Assembly (NCBI RefSeq): GCF_035944355.1
Contig: NZ_DASZBH010000012.1
Span: forward strand, 1 to 64,000
DNA length: 64,000 bases
Source of the DNA: Frateuria_A sp035944355
GTDB lineage: Bacteria > Pseudomonadota > Gammaproteobacteria > Xanthomonadales > Rhodanobacteraceae
Direction of reading: 5' to 3'
Under the pieces are notes generated by a model. It was not told where the DNA came from. It did not search any database and was given only the letters and a program-made list of their open reading frames with translations. Position numbers and translations under genes: made by a program. Positions 50,005-58,740 of the stretch are shown here, piece after piece. The first letter of the stretch is position 1. Each line of letters begins with the position of its first letter.

Positions 50005-51279
50005 ATGCACCTGCAGGAACTCATCATCACCTTCGCCACACCGGTGTTCTTCGCGCTGATCGGCGTGGAGTGGCTGGTGGCGCGCTGGCGCGGGCGGGTG
50101 GCCTACCGGGCGAACGATGCGGTGAGCAGCATCGGCCTGGGAGTGATCTCGCAGATCGTGGGCGTGTTCGCCAAGCTGCTCTCGATCGGCGTCTACGCCT
50201 GGGTGGCGGCGCACCTGGCGCTGCTCGCCCTGCCGGCCGACAGCATCCTGGTGTGGGCGTTCGCGCTGCTCGCCTATGACTTTCTCTATTACTGGCTGCA
50301 TCGCGCCGGCCACGAGGTGAACATCCTCTGGGCCGCGCACGTGGTGCATCACCAGAGCGAGCACTACAACCTCTCCACCGCGCTGCGCCAGACCGGCAGC
50401 GGCGTGCTGCTGGGCTGGCTGTTCTACCTGCCGATGGCGCTCGCCGGGATCCCGGTCGAGGTGTTCGTGGTGGTGGCGCTGATCGATCTGCTTTACCAGT
50501 TCTGGGTGCACACCGAGCAGATCGGCCGGCTGGGATGGTTCGACCGCGTGTTCTGCTCGCCCTCCAACCATCGCGCGCATCACGCGGTGAACAAGCGCTA
50601 CCTCGATCGCAACTACGGCGGCATCCTGATCGTCTGGGACCGGCTGTTCGGGACCTTTGTGGAGGAGGATGACGCCGATCCGCCGGTGTACGGCACCCGC
50701 GCGCCGTTGCGCAGCTGGAATCCGCTGTGGGCCAACGCCGAGGTGTACTGGGCGGCGGCGAAGGACACCTGGCGCACGCGGCGCTGGAGCGACAAGGTGG
50801 CGGTCTGGCTGAAGCCGCCGGGTTGGCGGCCGGCCGACGTCGCGGCGCGCTATCCCCGTACCGCCTTCGACATCCGCCGCGAACGCTTCGACCCGCCGAT
50901 GCCGCGCGCGCTCACCCTCTACTGCCTGCTGCAGTTCGCGCTGCTGCTGGGCATGGCAACGCAGTTCCTCGACCTGAGCGCGCGGGCCAGCCTGCCGACC
51001 CTGCTTGCATACGCCGTCTACCTGATCGGCAGCCTCACCGTGCTCGGTGCGCTGATGGAAGGGCGCGCCGGCGCGCGGTCGATCGAAGCGGCGCGTGTCC
51101 TGGCGACCGCATGGCTGCCCTGGGCGACCGGGCGCTGGTTCGGCGTGGCCCATCTGGATCCGGGCCTCGCGCTTGCGCTGCTGCTGGTGTTCGGTCTCGC
51201 TCCCCTTGCCCTGCCGCGGCTGGCCAACCCTTCCCCTCGTACGACACAAACGGCGACACCCGGCAGCCATAGCCTCTAA
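50005..51279 (+). CDS. Sterol desaturase/fatty acid hydroxylase family protein (second copy)
   Basis: The 424-residue protein starts MHLQELIITFATPVFFALIG. Histidine clusters WLHRAGHEVN (near 98), AAHVVHHQSEHYN (near 110) and NHRAHHAVNKRY (near 189), with YQFWVHTEQIGRLG, are those of the alkylglycerol monooxygenase-like branch. The C-terminal third holds further hydrophobic helices (LTLYCLLQFALLLGMATQFL). It should be a diiron integral membrane oxygenase; substrate unknown. It shares only the His-box architecture with the gene at 13162. Confidence 0.88.
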   Translation: MHLQELIITFATPVFFALIGVEWLVARWRGRVAYRANDAVSSIGLGVISQIVGVFAKLLSIGVYAWVAAHLALLALPADSILVWAFALLAYDFLYYWLHRAGHEVNILWAAHVVHHQSEHYNLSTALRQTGSGVLLGWLFYLPMALAGIPVEVFVVVALIDLLYQFWVHTEQIGRLGWFDRVFCSPSNHRAHHAVNKRYLDRNYGGILIVWDRLFGTFVEEDDADPPVYGTRAPLRSWNPLWANAEVYWAAAKDTWRTRRWSDKVAVWLKPPGWRPADVAARYPRTAFDIRRERFDPPMPRALTLYCLLQFALLLGMATQFLDLSARASLPTLLAYAVYLIGSLTVLGALMEGRAGARSIEAARVLATAWLPWATGRWFGVAHLDPGLALALLLVFGLAPLALPRLANPSPRTTQTATPGSHSL

Positions 51280-51413
51280 CGGTTCATCGGGCCGATCGTC
51301 CGCCCGCGACGGCCGACGGGCGTTGTCCGCGTGCGTGGTGGACCCAACCCATGGCAGTGCCGTCGGCGCCGACGCCCACGTTATGATCCCGGCTCGCTTC
51401 AGGGGGATGCGCG

Positions 51414-52904
51414 ATGGGTTTTCTAGCCAAGCTGGTGCGCCACAAATCGGTTGAACAACTGCAGGCCGAGGCCGGCAGCTCCGGAGATTTCCGCCGCGTG
51501 CTGGGACTGTGGCAACTGACCGCGATCGGTATCGGTGCGATCATCGGCGTGGGCGTGTTCGTGCTGGCCGGGCAACAGGCGGCGGTCAATGCCGGCCCCG
51601 CGGTGATCCTTTCCTTCATCGTCGCGGGCCTGGGCAGCGCCTGTGCGGCGCTGGCCTATGCCGAGTTCTCCGGTCTCATCCCGGTCACCGGCAGCGCCTA
51701 TACCTACGGCTATGCGGTGCTGGGCGAGCTGTTCGCCTGGATCATCGGCTGGGACCTGCTGATCGAGTACGCGCTGATCGTGGGCGTGGTGGCGATCGGA
51801 TGGTCCGGCTACGTGCAGGCGTTGATCGAGCAGCTTTTCCACGTGCAGCTGCCGGTCTGGGCACAGGGCGCCTACGACCCGGCCGACCCGGGCAATGGCA
51901 AGGTGTTCAACGTGATCGCGGCGGCGATCTCGCTGCTGATCGCCGTGATGCTCACGGTCAAGACCGAATGGGGCGCGCGCTTCAACACTGCGGTAGTGGT
52001 GATCAAGGTGATCGGCGTGGCGCTGGTGATCGGTGTGGGTGCCTTCTTCGTCGATACCGCCAACTGGCACCCGTTCATCCCGCCGGTCGTGCACGGCACC
52101 GATGGCGACCACTTCGGCTGGGGCGGCGTGCTGGCCGCCTCCAGCGTGGTGTTCTTCGCCGTGTTCGGCTACGACACGCTGACCACCGCGGCCGAAGAAG
52201 CCAGGCACCCGCAGCGCGATCTGCCGCGCGCGGTGCTGCTCTCGCTGGCAGTGTCGATGGCGCTTTACCTGGCCGTGTCGCTGGTGCTCACCGGCATGGT
52301 GCCCTATGCGCAGCTCAACTCGCCGGCGCCGGTGGACGCGGCTTTCAAGGCGCTGGGGCTGGACTGGGTCCGCGGCATCATTTCGGTGGCGGCGATCGCC
52401 GGCATCACCAGCGTGCTGTTTGCCTTCATGCTTGGCGCGGCGCGCATCTGGTTCGCCCTTTCGCGTGACGGGTTGCTGCCCAAATGGTTCTCGCAGGTGC
52501 ATCCGAAGTACGGCACCCCGGCCCGGCCGACCATGATCCTGGGCGTGTTCACCGCGCTGGTCGCCGGTTTCCTGCCGATCGGCGAGGTGGCCGAGCTGGT
52601 CAACATCGGCACGCTCTCTGCGTTCATCGTCATCTGCGCTTCGGTGCTGATCCTGCGCGTGCGCAAGCCCCACCTGCAGCGCAGCTTCCGCACCCCGGCG
52701 CTGTGGTTGGTCGCCCCGGCCGGCATGTTGTTCTCGCTGTTCCTGATTACCGGCTGGCCGTGGATCGCCAACGGCCATCTGCATTTCCTCGGCGGCCTGC
52801 CGGCGGTGACCATCTGGCGCTTCGTGGTGTGGATGGTGCTGGGCCTGGCGATCTATTTCTTCTACGGCATGCGCCACAGCCGGCTGGAAGGCGGGCGCGA
52901 CTGA
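51414..52904 (+). CDS. APC-family amino acid permease (YfnA/CAT-like)
   Basis: The 496-residue protein has 12-14 hydrophobic helices and the APC helix-1 signature LTAIGIGAIIGVGVFVLAG, with PAVILSFIVAGLGSACAALA and YAEFSGLIPVTGSAYTYGYA. VFFAVFGYDTLTTAAEEARH corresponds to helix 6 with the conserved glutamates. The C-terminal layout fits bacterial cationic amino acid transporter homologues. Substrate specificity is not predictable. Starts at ATG 51414 after AGGGGGATGCGCG. Confidence 0.93.
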   Translation: MGFLAKLVRHKSVEQLQAEAGSSGDFRRVLGLWQLTAIGIGAIIGVGVFVLAGQQAAVNAGPAVILSFIVAGLGSACAALAYAEFSGLIPVTGSAYTYGYAVLGELFAWIIGWDLLIEYALIVGVVAIGWSGYVQALIEQLFHVQLPVWAQGAYDPADPGNGKVFNVIAAAISLLIAVMLTVKTEWGARFNTAVVVIKVIGVALVIGVGAFFVDTANWHPFIPPVVHGTDGDHFGWGGVLAASSVVFFAVFGYDTLTTAAEEARHPQRDLPRAVLLSLAVSMALYLAVSLVLTGMVPYAQLNSPAPVDAAFKALGLDWVRGIISVAAIAGITSVLFAFMLGAARIWFALSRDGLLPKWFSQVHPKYGTPARPTMILGVFTALVAGFLPIGEVAELVNIGTLSAFIVICASVLILRVRKPHLQRSFRTPALWLVAPAGMLFSLFLITGWPWIANGHLHFLGGLPAVTIWRFVVWMVLGLAIYFFYGMRHSRLEGGRD

Positions 52905-53077
52905 CACGCGTTTTCCAGACGCCGGCGCATGGTTTCGGCGTGACCTCTGGCAGGGGGAGGGGCGTGACCTTCGTCCTACCATCGGATGACTGTCATGTTG
53001 GTTATCGGGTCGCGGTCGTGGCCCCGGCGTGGCAGGTGGGGCGCGCAGGCGCCCTTCGTCCGTCAGGGGAAGTGCTC

Positions 53078-54976
53078 GTGAAGAATGTTCGTTCGAAGCT
53101 GCTCGTGGTCGCGCTGGGCGCGGCGTTGTCGTCCGGTGCGCTCGCGGAGAAGGCGGCACCAGTCGACCAGCCCTATCCGGGCATGCTGACGCTGAAAGTG
53201 GACCTCACCGACGCGCCGAAGAAGATCTTCCGCGTGCATGAAACCATCCCTGCCAAGCCTGGCGCGTTCACGCTCTACTACCCGCAGTGGATTCCCGGCG
53301 AGCACGCACCGTCCGGACCGATCGACAACCTGGCCGGACTGATCATCACCGCCAACGGCAAGCGCGTGCCGTGGCGCCGCGATCTGCGCGACATGTTCAC
53401 GCTGCACCTGGACGTGCCCGAGGGCGCCACCCAGCTGGAGCTCCAGTTCCAGTTCCTTTCGCCGGGCGAGGGCGGACTGTTCGGCGCCAGCGCCTCGTCG
53501 ACGCCGAACCTGGTGGACGTGGAGTTCAACCAAGTGGCCTTCTACCCGGCCGGTTACTACACGCGTCGGATCCAGATTCAGCCGACCGTGACGCTGCCCA
53601 AGGGCTGGCAGTTCGGCACCGCCATGCAGGTGCAGTCGCGCGACGGCGCCACCACGACCTTCCAGCCCATCAGCTTCAACAACTTCGTAGACTCGCCCCT
53701 GATCGCCGGCGAGCACTTCAACCGCGTGGACCTCGCTCCCAAGGGTGACGTGCCGGTGCACCTCAACGTGGTGGCCGACGAGGCCGACCAGGTCAAGCTC
53801 ACCGACAAGCAGCTCGAGCAGCACCGCCACCTCGTCGAGCAGGCCAACAGGCTCTTCGGCGCGCATCACTACGGGCATTACGACTTCCTGCTCACGCTGT
53901 CCGACCACACCGGCCACTTCGGCCTGGAGCACCATCAATCCAGCGACGACCGCCTGCCGGCCGACATGCTGACGGACGACAAGTCCTACACGCTGATGGC
54001 CAGCCTGATGCCGCACGAGTACGTGCACTCCTGGTGCGGCAAGTTCCGACGCCCGGCCAAGCTGTGGGCACCGGACTTCAACACCGTCGAAGAGGACGAC
54101 CTTTTGTGGGTCTACGAGGGCCTGACCGACTACTGGTCCGGCGTGCTCACCGCTCGCTCGGGCATGTGGACGGCCGCGCAGTACCGCGACTCGATGGCCA
54201 ACATCGCCGCGGCGATGTCCGCGCGCACCGGTCGCGACTGGCGTCCACTGCAGGACACCGCCGACGCCGCGCCGCTGACCTACTTCGGCGGCAGCGGCTG
54301 GGGCAACTGGCGCCGCGGCACCGACTTCTATCCGGAAGGCCAGCTCCTGTGGCTGGATGTGGACACGCAGATCCGCGAGCTCTCGCACGGCAAGCACTCG
54401 CTGGATGATTTCGCCCACGCCTTCTTCGGCATGGACAATGGCAGCTACGTCACCAAGACCTACACCTTCGAGGACGTGGTGAACACGCTCAATCAGGTGC
54501 AGCCCTACGACTGGAAGACCTTCCTGCGCACGCGGCTGGACTACGTGGGCGACCAGCTGCCCGAGCACGGCATCGAGCGCGGCGGCTGGAAGCTCGTCTA
54601 TACCGACACGCCCAATGCCGAGGCCAAGGCCGCCGAGTCGCTGCGCCACAACGTGAACCTGGCCTATTCGCTGGGCCTGTCCGCCTCCAAGAGCGGCAAC
54701 ATCTACGACGTCCAGTGGAACGGGCCCGCGTTCGACGCCGGACTGGTGCCGGGCCTGACCATCATCGCGGTCAACGGCAAGGACTTCTCGCCCGACGCGC
54801 TGAAGGACGCCGTCACCGCCGCCAAGACCGGCAAGGCGCCGATCGAGCTGCTGGTCAAGAACGTGGACGTCTACAGCACCGTCAAGGTCGACTACCACGG
54901 CGGCCTGAAGTATCCGCACCTGGTCCGCGCCGATGGCAAGGACCTGCTGACCGCGATCACCGCTCCACGCAAGTAA
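53078..54976 (+). CDS. M61 (glycyl aminopeptidase-like) peptidase, first tandem copy
   Basis: GTG 53078 follows CAGGGGAA at seven bases. The 632-residue protein has a signal peptide (KLLVVALGAALSSGALA), an N-terminal beta domain (FTLYYPQWIPGEHAPSGPID), the zinc motif His313-Glu314-x-x-His317 in PHEYVHSW with a third ligand Glu347 in WVYEGLTDYWSG, and a C-terminal PDZ domain (GPAFDAGLVPGLTIIAVNGK). M61 enzymes are exported zinc peptidases cleaving N-terminal Gly/Ala. It is immediately followed by a homologue of identical length. Substrates unknown. Confidence 0.92.
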   Translation: MKNVRSKLLVVALGAALSSGALAEKAAPVDQPYPGMLTLKVDLTDAPKKIFRVHETIPAKPGAFTLYYPQWIPGEHAPSGPIDNLAGLIITANGKRVPWRRDLRDMFTLHLDVPEGATQLELQFQFLSPGEGGLFGASASSTPNLVDVEFNQVAFYPAGYYTRRIQIQPTVTLPKGWQFGTAMQVQSRDGATTTFQPISFNNFVDSPLIAGEHFNRVDLAPKGDVPVHLNVVADEADQVKLTDKQLEQHRHLVEQANRLFGAHHYGHYDFLLTLSDHTGHFGLEHHQSSDDRLPADMLTDDKSYTLMASLMPHEYVHSWCGKFRRPAKLWAPDFNTVEEDDLLWVYEGLTDYWSGVLTARSGMWTAAQYRDSMANIAAAMSARTGRDWRPLQDTADAAPLTYFGGSGWGNWRRGTDFYPEGQLLWLDVDTQIRELSHGKHSLDDFAHAFFGMDNGSYVTKTYTFEDVVNTLNQVQPYDWKTFLRTRLDYVGDQLPEHGIERGGWKLVYTDTPNAEAKAAESLRHNVNLAYSLGLSASKSGNIYDVQWNGPAFDAGLVPGLTIIAVNGKDFSPDALKDAVTAAKTGKAPIELLVKNVDVYSTVKVDYHGGLKYPHLVRADGKDLLTAITAPRK

Positions 54977-54984
54977 CTTGCACA

Positions 54985-55070
54985 GCCGTTCACCCTGAGC
55001 GTAGCCAGGCGAAGTGGAAGGGCCGCCCTTCGGCTCCGCTACGGGCCCGCGTTCAAGTGAGCGGTACTTG
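54985..55070. repeat. Intergenic repeat between the two M61 genes
   Basis: The segment begins TTCACCCTGAGCGTAGCCAG and contains GGCCGCCCTTCGGCTCCGCT, wording I recognise as a dispersed intergenic repeat of many high-GC gammaproteobacteria. It lies exactly between the tandem copies. Confidence 0.45.
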
Positions 55071-55097
55071 AGGCACCACCACCGGAGAGCCCCTTCC

Positions 55098-56996
55098 GTG
55101 AAAACCAAACCCCTCGCATCCGCCCTGCTGGCCGCCGGCTTCGCGCTGGTCGCCGTGCCCGCCCTGGCCGACGTGCCGCCGCCGCAGGACGTGCCCTTCA
55201 ATGGCACGGTCAAGATCTCGGTCGACGCCACCGACGTCGCGCACCGCGTGTTCCGCATCAACGAGACCATCCCGGCGCAGCCCGGCCCGCTGACGCTGCT
55301 CTACCCGCAGTGGATCCCCGGCAACCATTCCCCGACCGGGCCGATCGACAAATTCGCGGGCCTGGTGGTCAAGGCCAACGGCAAGGTGCTGCCGTGGACG
55401 CGCGACCCGCTCAACGTCTACGCCTTCCACGTCGACGTGCCGCAGGGCGCCACTTCGGTCGAGGCCTACTTCGAATACCTCTCACCGCAGGACACCAAGC
55501 AGGGCCGTGTCGTGATGACGCCGGAAATGCTCAACCTGCAGTGGAACACCGTCACGCTGTATCCGGCCGGCTACAACGCCAACCGCATCATGACCCAGGC
55601 CAGTGTGACCTACCCGGCCGGCTGGCAGGCGGGCACCGCGCTGGAAGTGGCTTCCACCAGCGGCGCCACGGTCAGCTACAAGCCGATCGACTACTGCGAC
55701 CTGGTCGACTCGCCGATCTACGCCGGCAAGTACTTCAAGCGCGTGGACCTCGACCCGAACGGCAAGGTGCCGGTGCACATGGCCATCGTCGCCGACGACT
55801 CGAAGTATCTGGAAATCAAGCCCGAGCAGCTCAAGCTGCACCGCGAGCTGGTGCAGCAGATGTACAAGCTCTACGGCGCGCACCACTACAACCACTACAC
55901 CTTCCTGGTTTCGCTCAGCGACAAGATGAGCGGCAACGGCCTGGAGCACCACCGCTCCAGCGAGGACGGCACCAGCGCCGACTACTTCACCGAGTGGGAC
56001 AAGAACGTCTACGCGCGCGACCTGTTCTCGCACGAGTTCAACCATTCGTGGGACGGCAAGTACCGCCGCGGCGCGGATCTGACCACGCCCAACTTCAACG
56101 TGCCGATGAGCGATACCCTGCTGTGGGTGTACGAGGGCCAGACCCAGTTCTGGGGCCAGATCATGGCCGCGCGCTCGGGCCTGTGGAACACCGAGCAGAC
56201 GCTGGACATGCTGGCCTACGTCGCCGCCACCTACGACAAGGGCCGCCCCGGCCTGGCCAGCTGGCGCAACGTGCAGGACACCACCAACGACCCGCCGATC
56301 GCCCAGCGCCGCCCGCTGCCGTACCGCAACTACCAGGCCAGCGAGGACTACTACTCGGCCGGCGAGATGATCTGGCTGGACGTGGACGGCAAGCTGCGTG
56401 AGCTCACCCACAACAAGAAGAACATCGACGCCTTCGCGCGCGCCTTCTTCGGCATGAACAACGGCGACTGGGGCGTCAACACCTACACCTTCGAGGACGT
56501 GGTCAAGACGCTAAACGACATCGCGCCGTACGACTGGAAGAGCTACCTGCGCACGCGCCTGGACGGCCACGGCCCGCTGATCGGCGGCATCGCCTCGCAC
56601 GGCTGGAAGCTGGTCTACACCGACAAGCCCTCCGCCGCGGTCAAGGCAGCCGAAAGCCGCCGCGGCTTCACCGACCTGACCTATTCGCTCGGCGTGGCGG
56701 TGGGCAAGGGCGGCGCCATCGCCGACGTGCTGTGGGACGGCCCTGCGTTCAAGGCCGGCCTGTCGCCGGGCATGAGCATCGTCGCGGTCAACGGCAAGGA
56801 GTATTCCGGCGATGCCATCAAGGACGCCGTCACGGCGGCCGCGAAGGACAAGAGCCAGCCGGTCGAGTTGCTGGTGAAGAACTTCGACGAGTACAAGACC
56901 CTGCGCGTGGACTACCACGAAGGCCTCAAGTACCCGCACCTGGTCCGCGACACGAGCAAGCCCGACACGCTCGCCGAGCTGATCAAGCCACTGTAA
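55098..56996 (+). CDS. M61 peptidase, second tandem copy
   Basis: GTG 55098 follows CGGAGAGC. The 632-residue protein has a signal peptide (ASALLAAGFALVAVPALA), the same beta domain (LTLLYPQWIPGNHSPTGPID), zinc site His312-Glu313-x-x-His316 in SHEFNHSW with WVYEGQTQFWGQ, and a C-terminal PDZ domain (GPAFKAGLSPGMSIVAVNGK). It is a diverged paralogue of the upstream gene with all catalytic residues intact. The pocket-side residues differ (VHSWCGKF against NHSWDGKY), which may change specificity. Confidence 0.92.
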   Translation: MKTKPLASALLAAGFALVAVPALADVPPPQDVPFNGTVKISVDATDVAHRVFRINETIPAQPGPLTLLYPQWIPGNHSPTGPIDKFAGLVVKANGKVLPWTRDPLNVYAFHVDVPQGATSVEAYFEYLSPQDTKQGRVVMTPEMLNLQWNTVTLYPAGYNANRIMTQASVTYPAGWQAGTALEVASTSGATVSYKPIDYCDLVDSPIYAGKYFKRVDLDPNGKVPVHMAIVADDSKYLEIKPEQLKLHRELVQQMYKLYGAHHYNHYTFLVSLSDKMSGNGLEHHRSSEDGTSADYFTEWDKNVYARDLFSHEFNHSWDGKYRRGADLTTPNFNVPMSDTLLWVYEGQTQFWGQIMAARSGLWNTEQTLDMLAYVAATYDKGRPGLASWRNVQDTTNDPPIAQRRPLPYRNYQASEDYYSAGEMIWLDVDGKLRELTHNKKNIDAFARAFFGMNNGDWGVNTYTFEDVVKTLNDIAPYDWKSYLRTRLDGHGPLIGGIASHGWKLVYTDKPSAAVKAAESRRGFTDLTYSLGVAVGKGGAIADVLWDGPAFKAGLSPGMSIVAVNGKEYSGDAIKDAVTAAAKDKSQPVELLVKNFDEYKTLRVDYHEGLKYPHLVRDTSKPDTLAELIKPL

Positions 56997-57011
56997 CGCG
57001 CCGCACCCCGC

Positions 57012-57045
57012 TCTCCCGTTCTCGTCAAGGATGGGAGAGAGGCCG
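57012..57045. repeat. CTCTCCC/GGGAGAG hairpin repeat
   Basis: CTCTCCC..TTCTCGTC..GGGAGAG forms a hairpin just after the second M61 gene; first of three palindromes in the 291-base gap before the tRNA. Confidence 0.5.
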
Positions 57046-57091
57046 GTGAGGGGCCAAGGCCCGCCGAAAGCCCCGCAAGCCGGAATCCCCG

Positions 57092-57115
57092 ACCTCTCTC
57101 CCCCGGGAGAGAGGT
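57092..57115. repeat. Perfect 11-bp palindrome of the intergenic repeat family
   Basis: ACCTCTCTCCC CC GGGAGAGAGGT is perfect with a 2-base loop and has no T-run. Confidence 0.6.
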
Positions 57116-57181
57116 TCCAGGAAACAGTCCGTCCAGCGCGTACCGCGCTACGTCCGAAGCCTCGCCTCAACCCAGTGGGCG

Positions 57182-57201
57182 CCCGCTCCCGAGGGAGCGG
57201 G
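57182..57201. repeat. CCCGCTCCC/GGGAGCGGG hairpin
   Basis: A perfect 9-bp stem with a GA loop, about 90 bases before the tRNA gene. Confidence 0.55.
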
Positions 57202-57287
57202 AGGGGCGCATGAACGACCCACCCAACTCCGCTATACTGCCCGTCCGCCGCGGACCGACCGGTCCCTGCGCGGCCTCGCAGCACCAC

Positions 57288-57364
57288 GCGCCCGTAGCTC
57301 AGCCGGATAGAGTAGTGGCTTCCGAAGCCATTGGTCGGGGGTTCGAATCCCTCCGGGCGCGCCA
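57288..57364 (+). tRNA. tRNA-Arg (anticodon CCG)
   Basis: A 77-base cloverleaf with acceptor GCGCCCG/CGGGCGC, D-arm GCTCAGCCGGATAGAG, anticodon stem GTGGC/GCCAT with loop TTCCGAA (anticodon CCG, reads CGG), T-arm GGGGGTTCGAATCCCTC, discriminator G and an encoded CCA end. It serves the CGG arginine codon, frequent in this high-GC genome. A terminator follows at 57447. Confidence 0.95.
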
Positions 57365-57446
57365 TCTGCCATAGGTCATCGGCTCATTCGTTCCGGTTAG
57401 AGCACGGTGACTCGCAAGCGGCGCAAGCCGTTCCCAGCAAGCCTCA

Positions 57447-57478
57447 GGCCCTGTCGAGATATTCGGCAGGGCCTTTTG
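57447..57478 (+). terminator. Rho-independent terminator downstream of tRNA-Arg
   Basis: GGCCCTG and CAGGGCC form a perfect 7-bp stem (13-base loop, with further TCGA/TCGG pairing potential) followed by TTTT. Confidence 0.8.
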
Positions 57479-57580
57479 TGCGTTGGCGACCCGCGTCAGG
57501 AGCACTCGGAATTGACCCATGACCCACCGGACGAAATCTTGCGTGAGAAGCCGTCCGGGACACATGCGAATGGGTTGGGG

Positions 57581-57838
57581 TGGACTGCTGCCGGTTTCAC
57601 GGACACCGAACTAGGTGTGATGATGAAGCGGAGGTGGTTCGTGGCGACACGAAGGACATTCGGCAATGAGTTCAAGCGCGAGGCCGTGCGGCTGGTTGGG
57701 GAGCGCGGCGTAGCCGTTGCGCGGGGGGTGCGTGGCCTGTAACTGCACGTGTTGCGCAAGTGGGGCGGAAGCTGGCGAGTGATCCGCGGCATGCGTTTCC
57801 GGGCGCGGGAACGCCGGAATCCGCGGGCAAGTGTTTCA
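57581..57838 (+). pseudogene. Degenerate IS3-family remnant (orfA start)
   Basis: ATG 57620/57623 opens MMKRRWFVATRRTFGNEFKR EAVRLVGERG..., the typical start of an IS3-family OrfA helix-turn-helix protein. The frame meets a stop at 57740-57742 and then continues LHVLRKWGGSW, matching the next OrfA block (LxVLRKWV). Just upstream, 57581-57607 resembles a decayed copy of the IS3 left inverted repeat (CCGGTTTCACGGACACC). No OrfB is present. It is a relic beside a tRNA gene, possibly from the same element family as the transposase at the left edge. Confidence 0.65.
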
Positions 57839-57885
57839 CACCGACAGTTGCGCCATGATAAGCGGGTCATCCAGGAGGAATGCCC

Positions 57886-58737
57886 ATGGCACAGCTGCAA
57901 CCGTCGACGGTGGATGCAATACGTGACAACGATGCCTGGCTGCTCGAGCAGTGGAATGCGGATCTGGCCAACAGCGGCGCCACCCGCGATACCCGCCTGA
58001 GCCCTGAGGACTTACGCCGTCAGACCACCGAAGCCTTGCGCCTGCTGGTCGAATGCGCGAGCCGCGGCGGCAGCGCTGTCGGCACGGACGCTTGGTTGGA
58101 AGGCCGCACATTTCTCGAAAAGCTTTCGCGCGACCGCGCCCTGAACGGCTTCGATTCCCAGCACACGGCCAACTTCATCTTCTCGCTCAAGCGCCCGCTG
58201 TTCTCGCTGCTTCAGCGCGAGCTGGCCGGCGAGTCCGCGCAGCTCGCCGAACAGCTTTGGGCCGTTTCTGAGCTGATCGACGCCCTGGGCATGCACACGA
58301 TCACCACGTTCCAGAAGTCGCGCGAGGAAGTCATCCGCCGCCAGCAGGAGGAGCTGCTGGAGCTGTCCACGCCGGTGGTCAAGTTGTGGGACGGCGTGCT
58401 GGCGTTGCCGATGATCGGCACGCTCGATTCGCAGCGCACTCAGGTGGTGATGGAGTCGCTGCTCCAGCGCATCGTCGAGACCGGCTCGGAGATCGCGATC
58501 ATCGACATCACTGGCGTACCAACCGTCGACACCCTGGTCGCTCAGCACCTGCTCAAGACAGTCACGGCGATCCGCCTGATGGGCGCCGACTGCATCATCA
58601 GCGGCGTGCGCCCGCAGATCGCTCAGACGATCGTGCACCTGGGACTGGACCTGCAGGGCATCGTCACCAAGGCCAACCTGGCCGACGCCTTGGCGCTGGC
58701 GCTCAAGCGCACCGGCCTGAACGTGGTCAGGGCCTGA
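57886..58737 (+). CDS. rsbR: RsbR-type stressosome co-antagonist (STAS)
   Basis: ATG 57886 is seven bases after AGGAGG; ATG 57880 is too close. The 283-residue protein has an N-terminal helical RsbRD-like sensor region (residues 1-150) and a C-terminal STAS domain. The STAS part closely follows B. subtilis RsbRA: ELSTPVVKLWDGVLALPMIG, IIDITGVPTVDTLVAQHLL and GVRPQIAQTIVHLGLDLQGI. Thr216 in PTVDT aligns with RsbRA Thr205; Ser182 in LDSQR is at the Thr171 position. It should form the stressosome scaffold with RsbS and hold RsbT. First gene of a six-gene operon. Confidence 0.9.
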   Translation: MAQLQPSTVDAIRDNDAWLLEQWNADLANSGATRDTRLSPEDLRRQTTEALRLLVECASRGGSAVGTDAWLEGRTFLEKLSRDRALNGFDSQHTANFIFSLKRPLFSLLQRELAGESAQLAEQLWAVSELIDALGMHTITTFQKSREEVIRRQQEELLELSTPVVKLWDGVLALPMIGTLDSQRTQVVMESLLQRIVETGSEIAIIDITGVPTVDTLVAQHLLKTVTAIRLMGADCIISGVRPQIAQTIVHLGLDLQGIVTKANLADALALALKRTGLNVVRA

Positions 58738-58740
58738 TCG

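Noticed and set aside
57299..57565. Protein readings overlapping tRNA-Arg
   Set aside because: They are translations of the tRNA and its terminator; peptides of the GEPPTNGFGSH type are well-known artefacts of tRNA genes.
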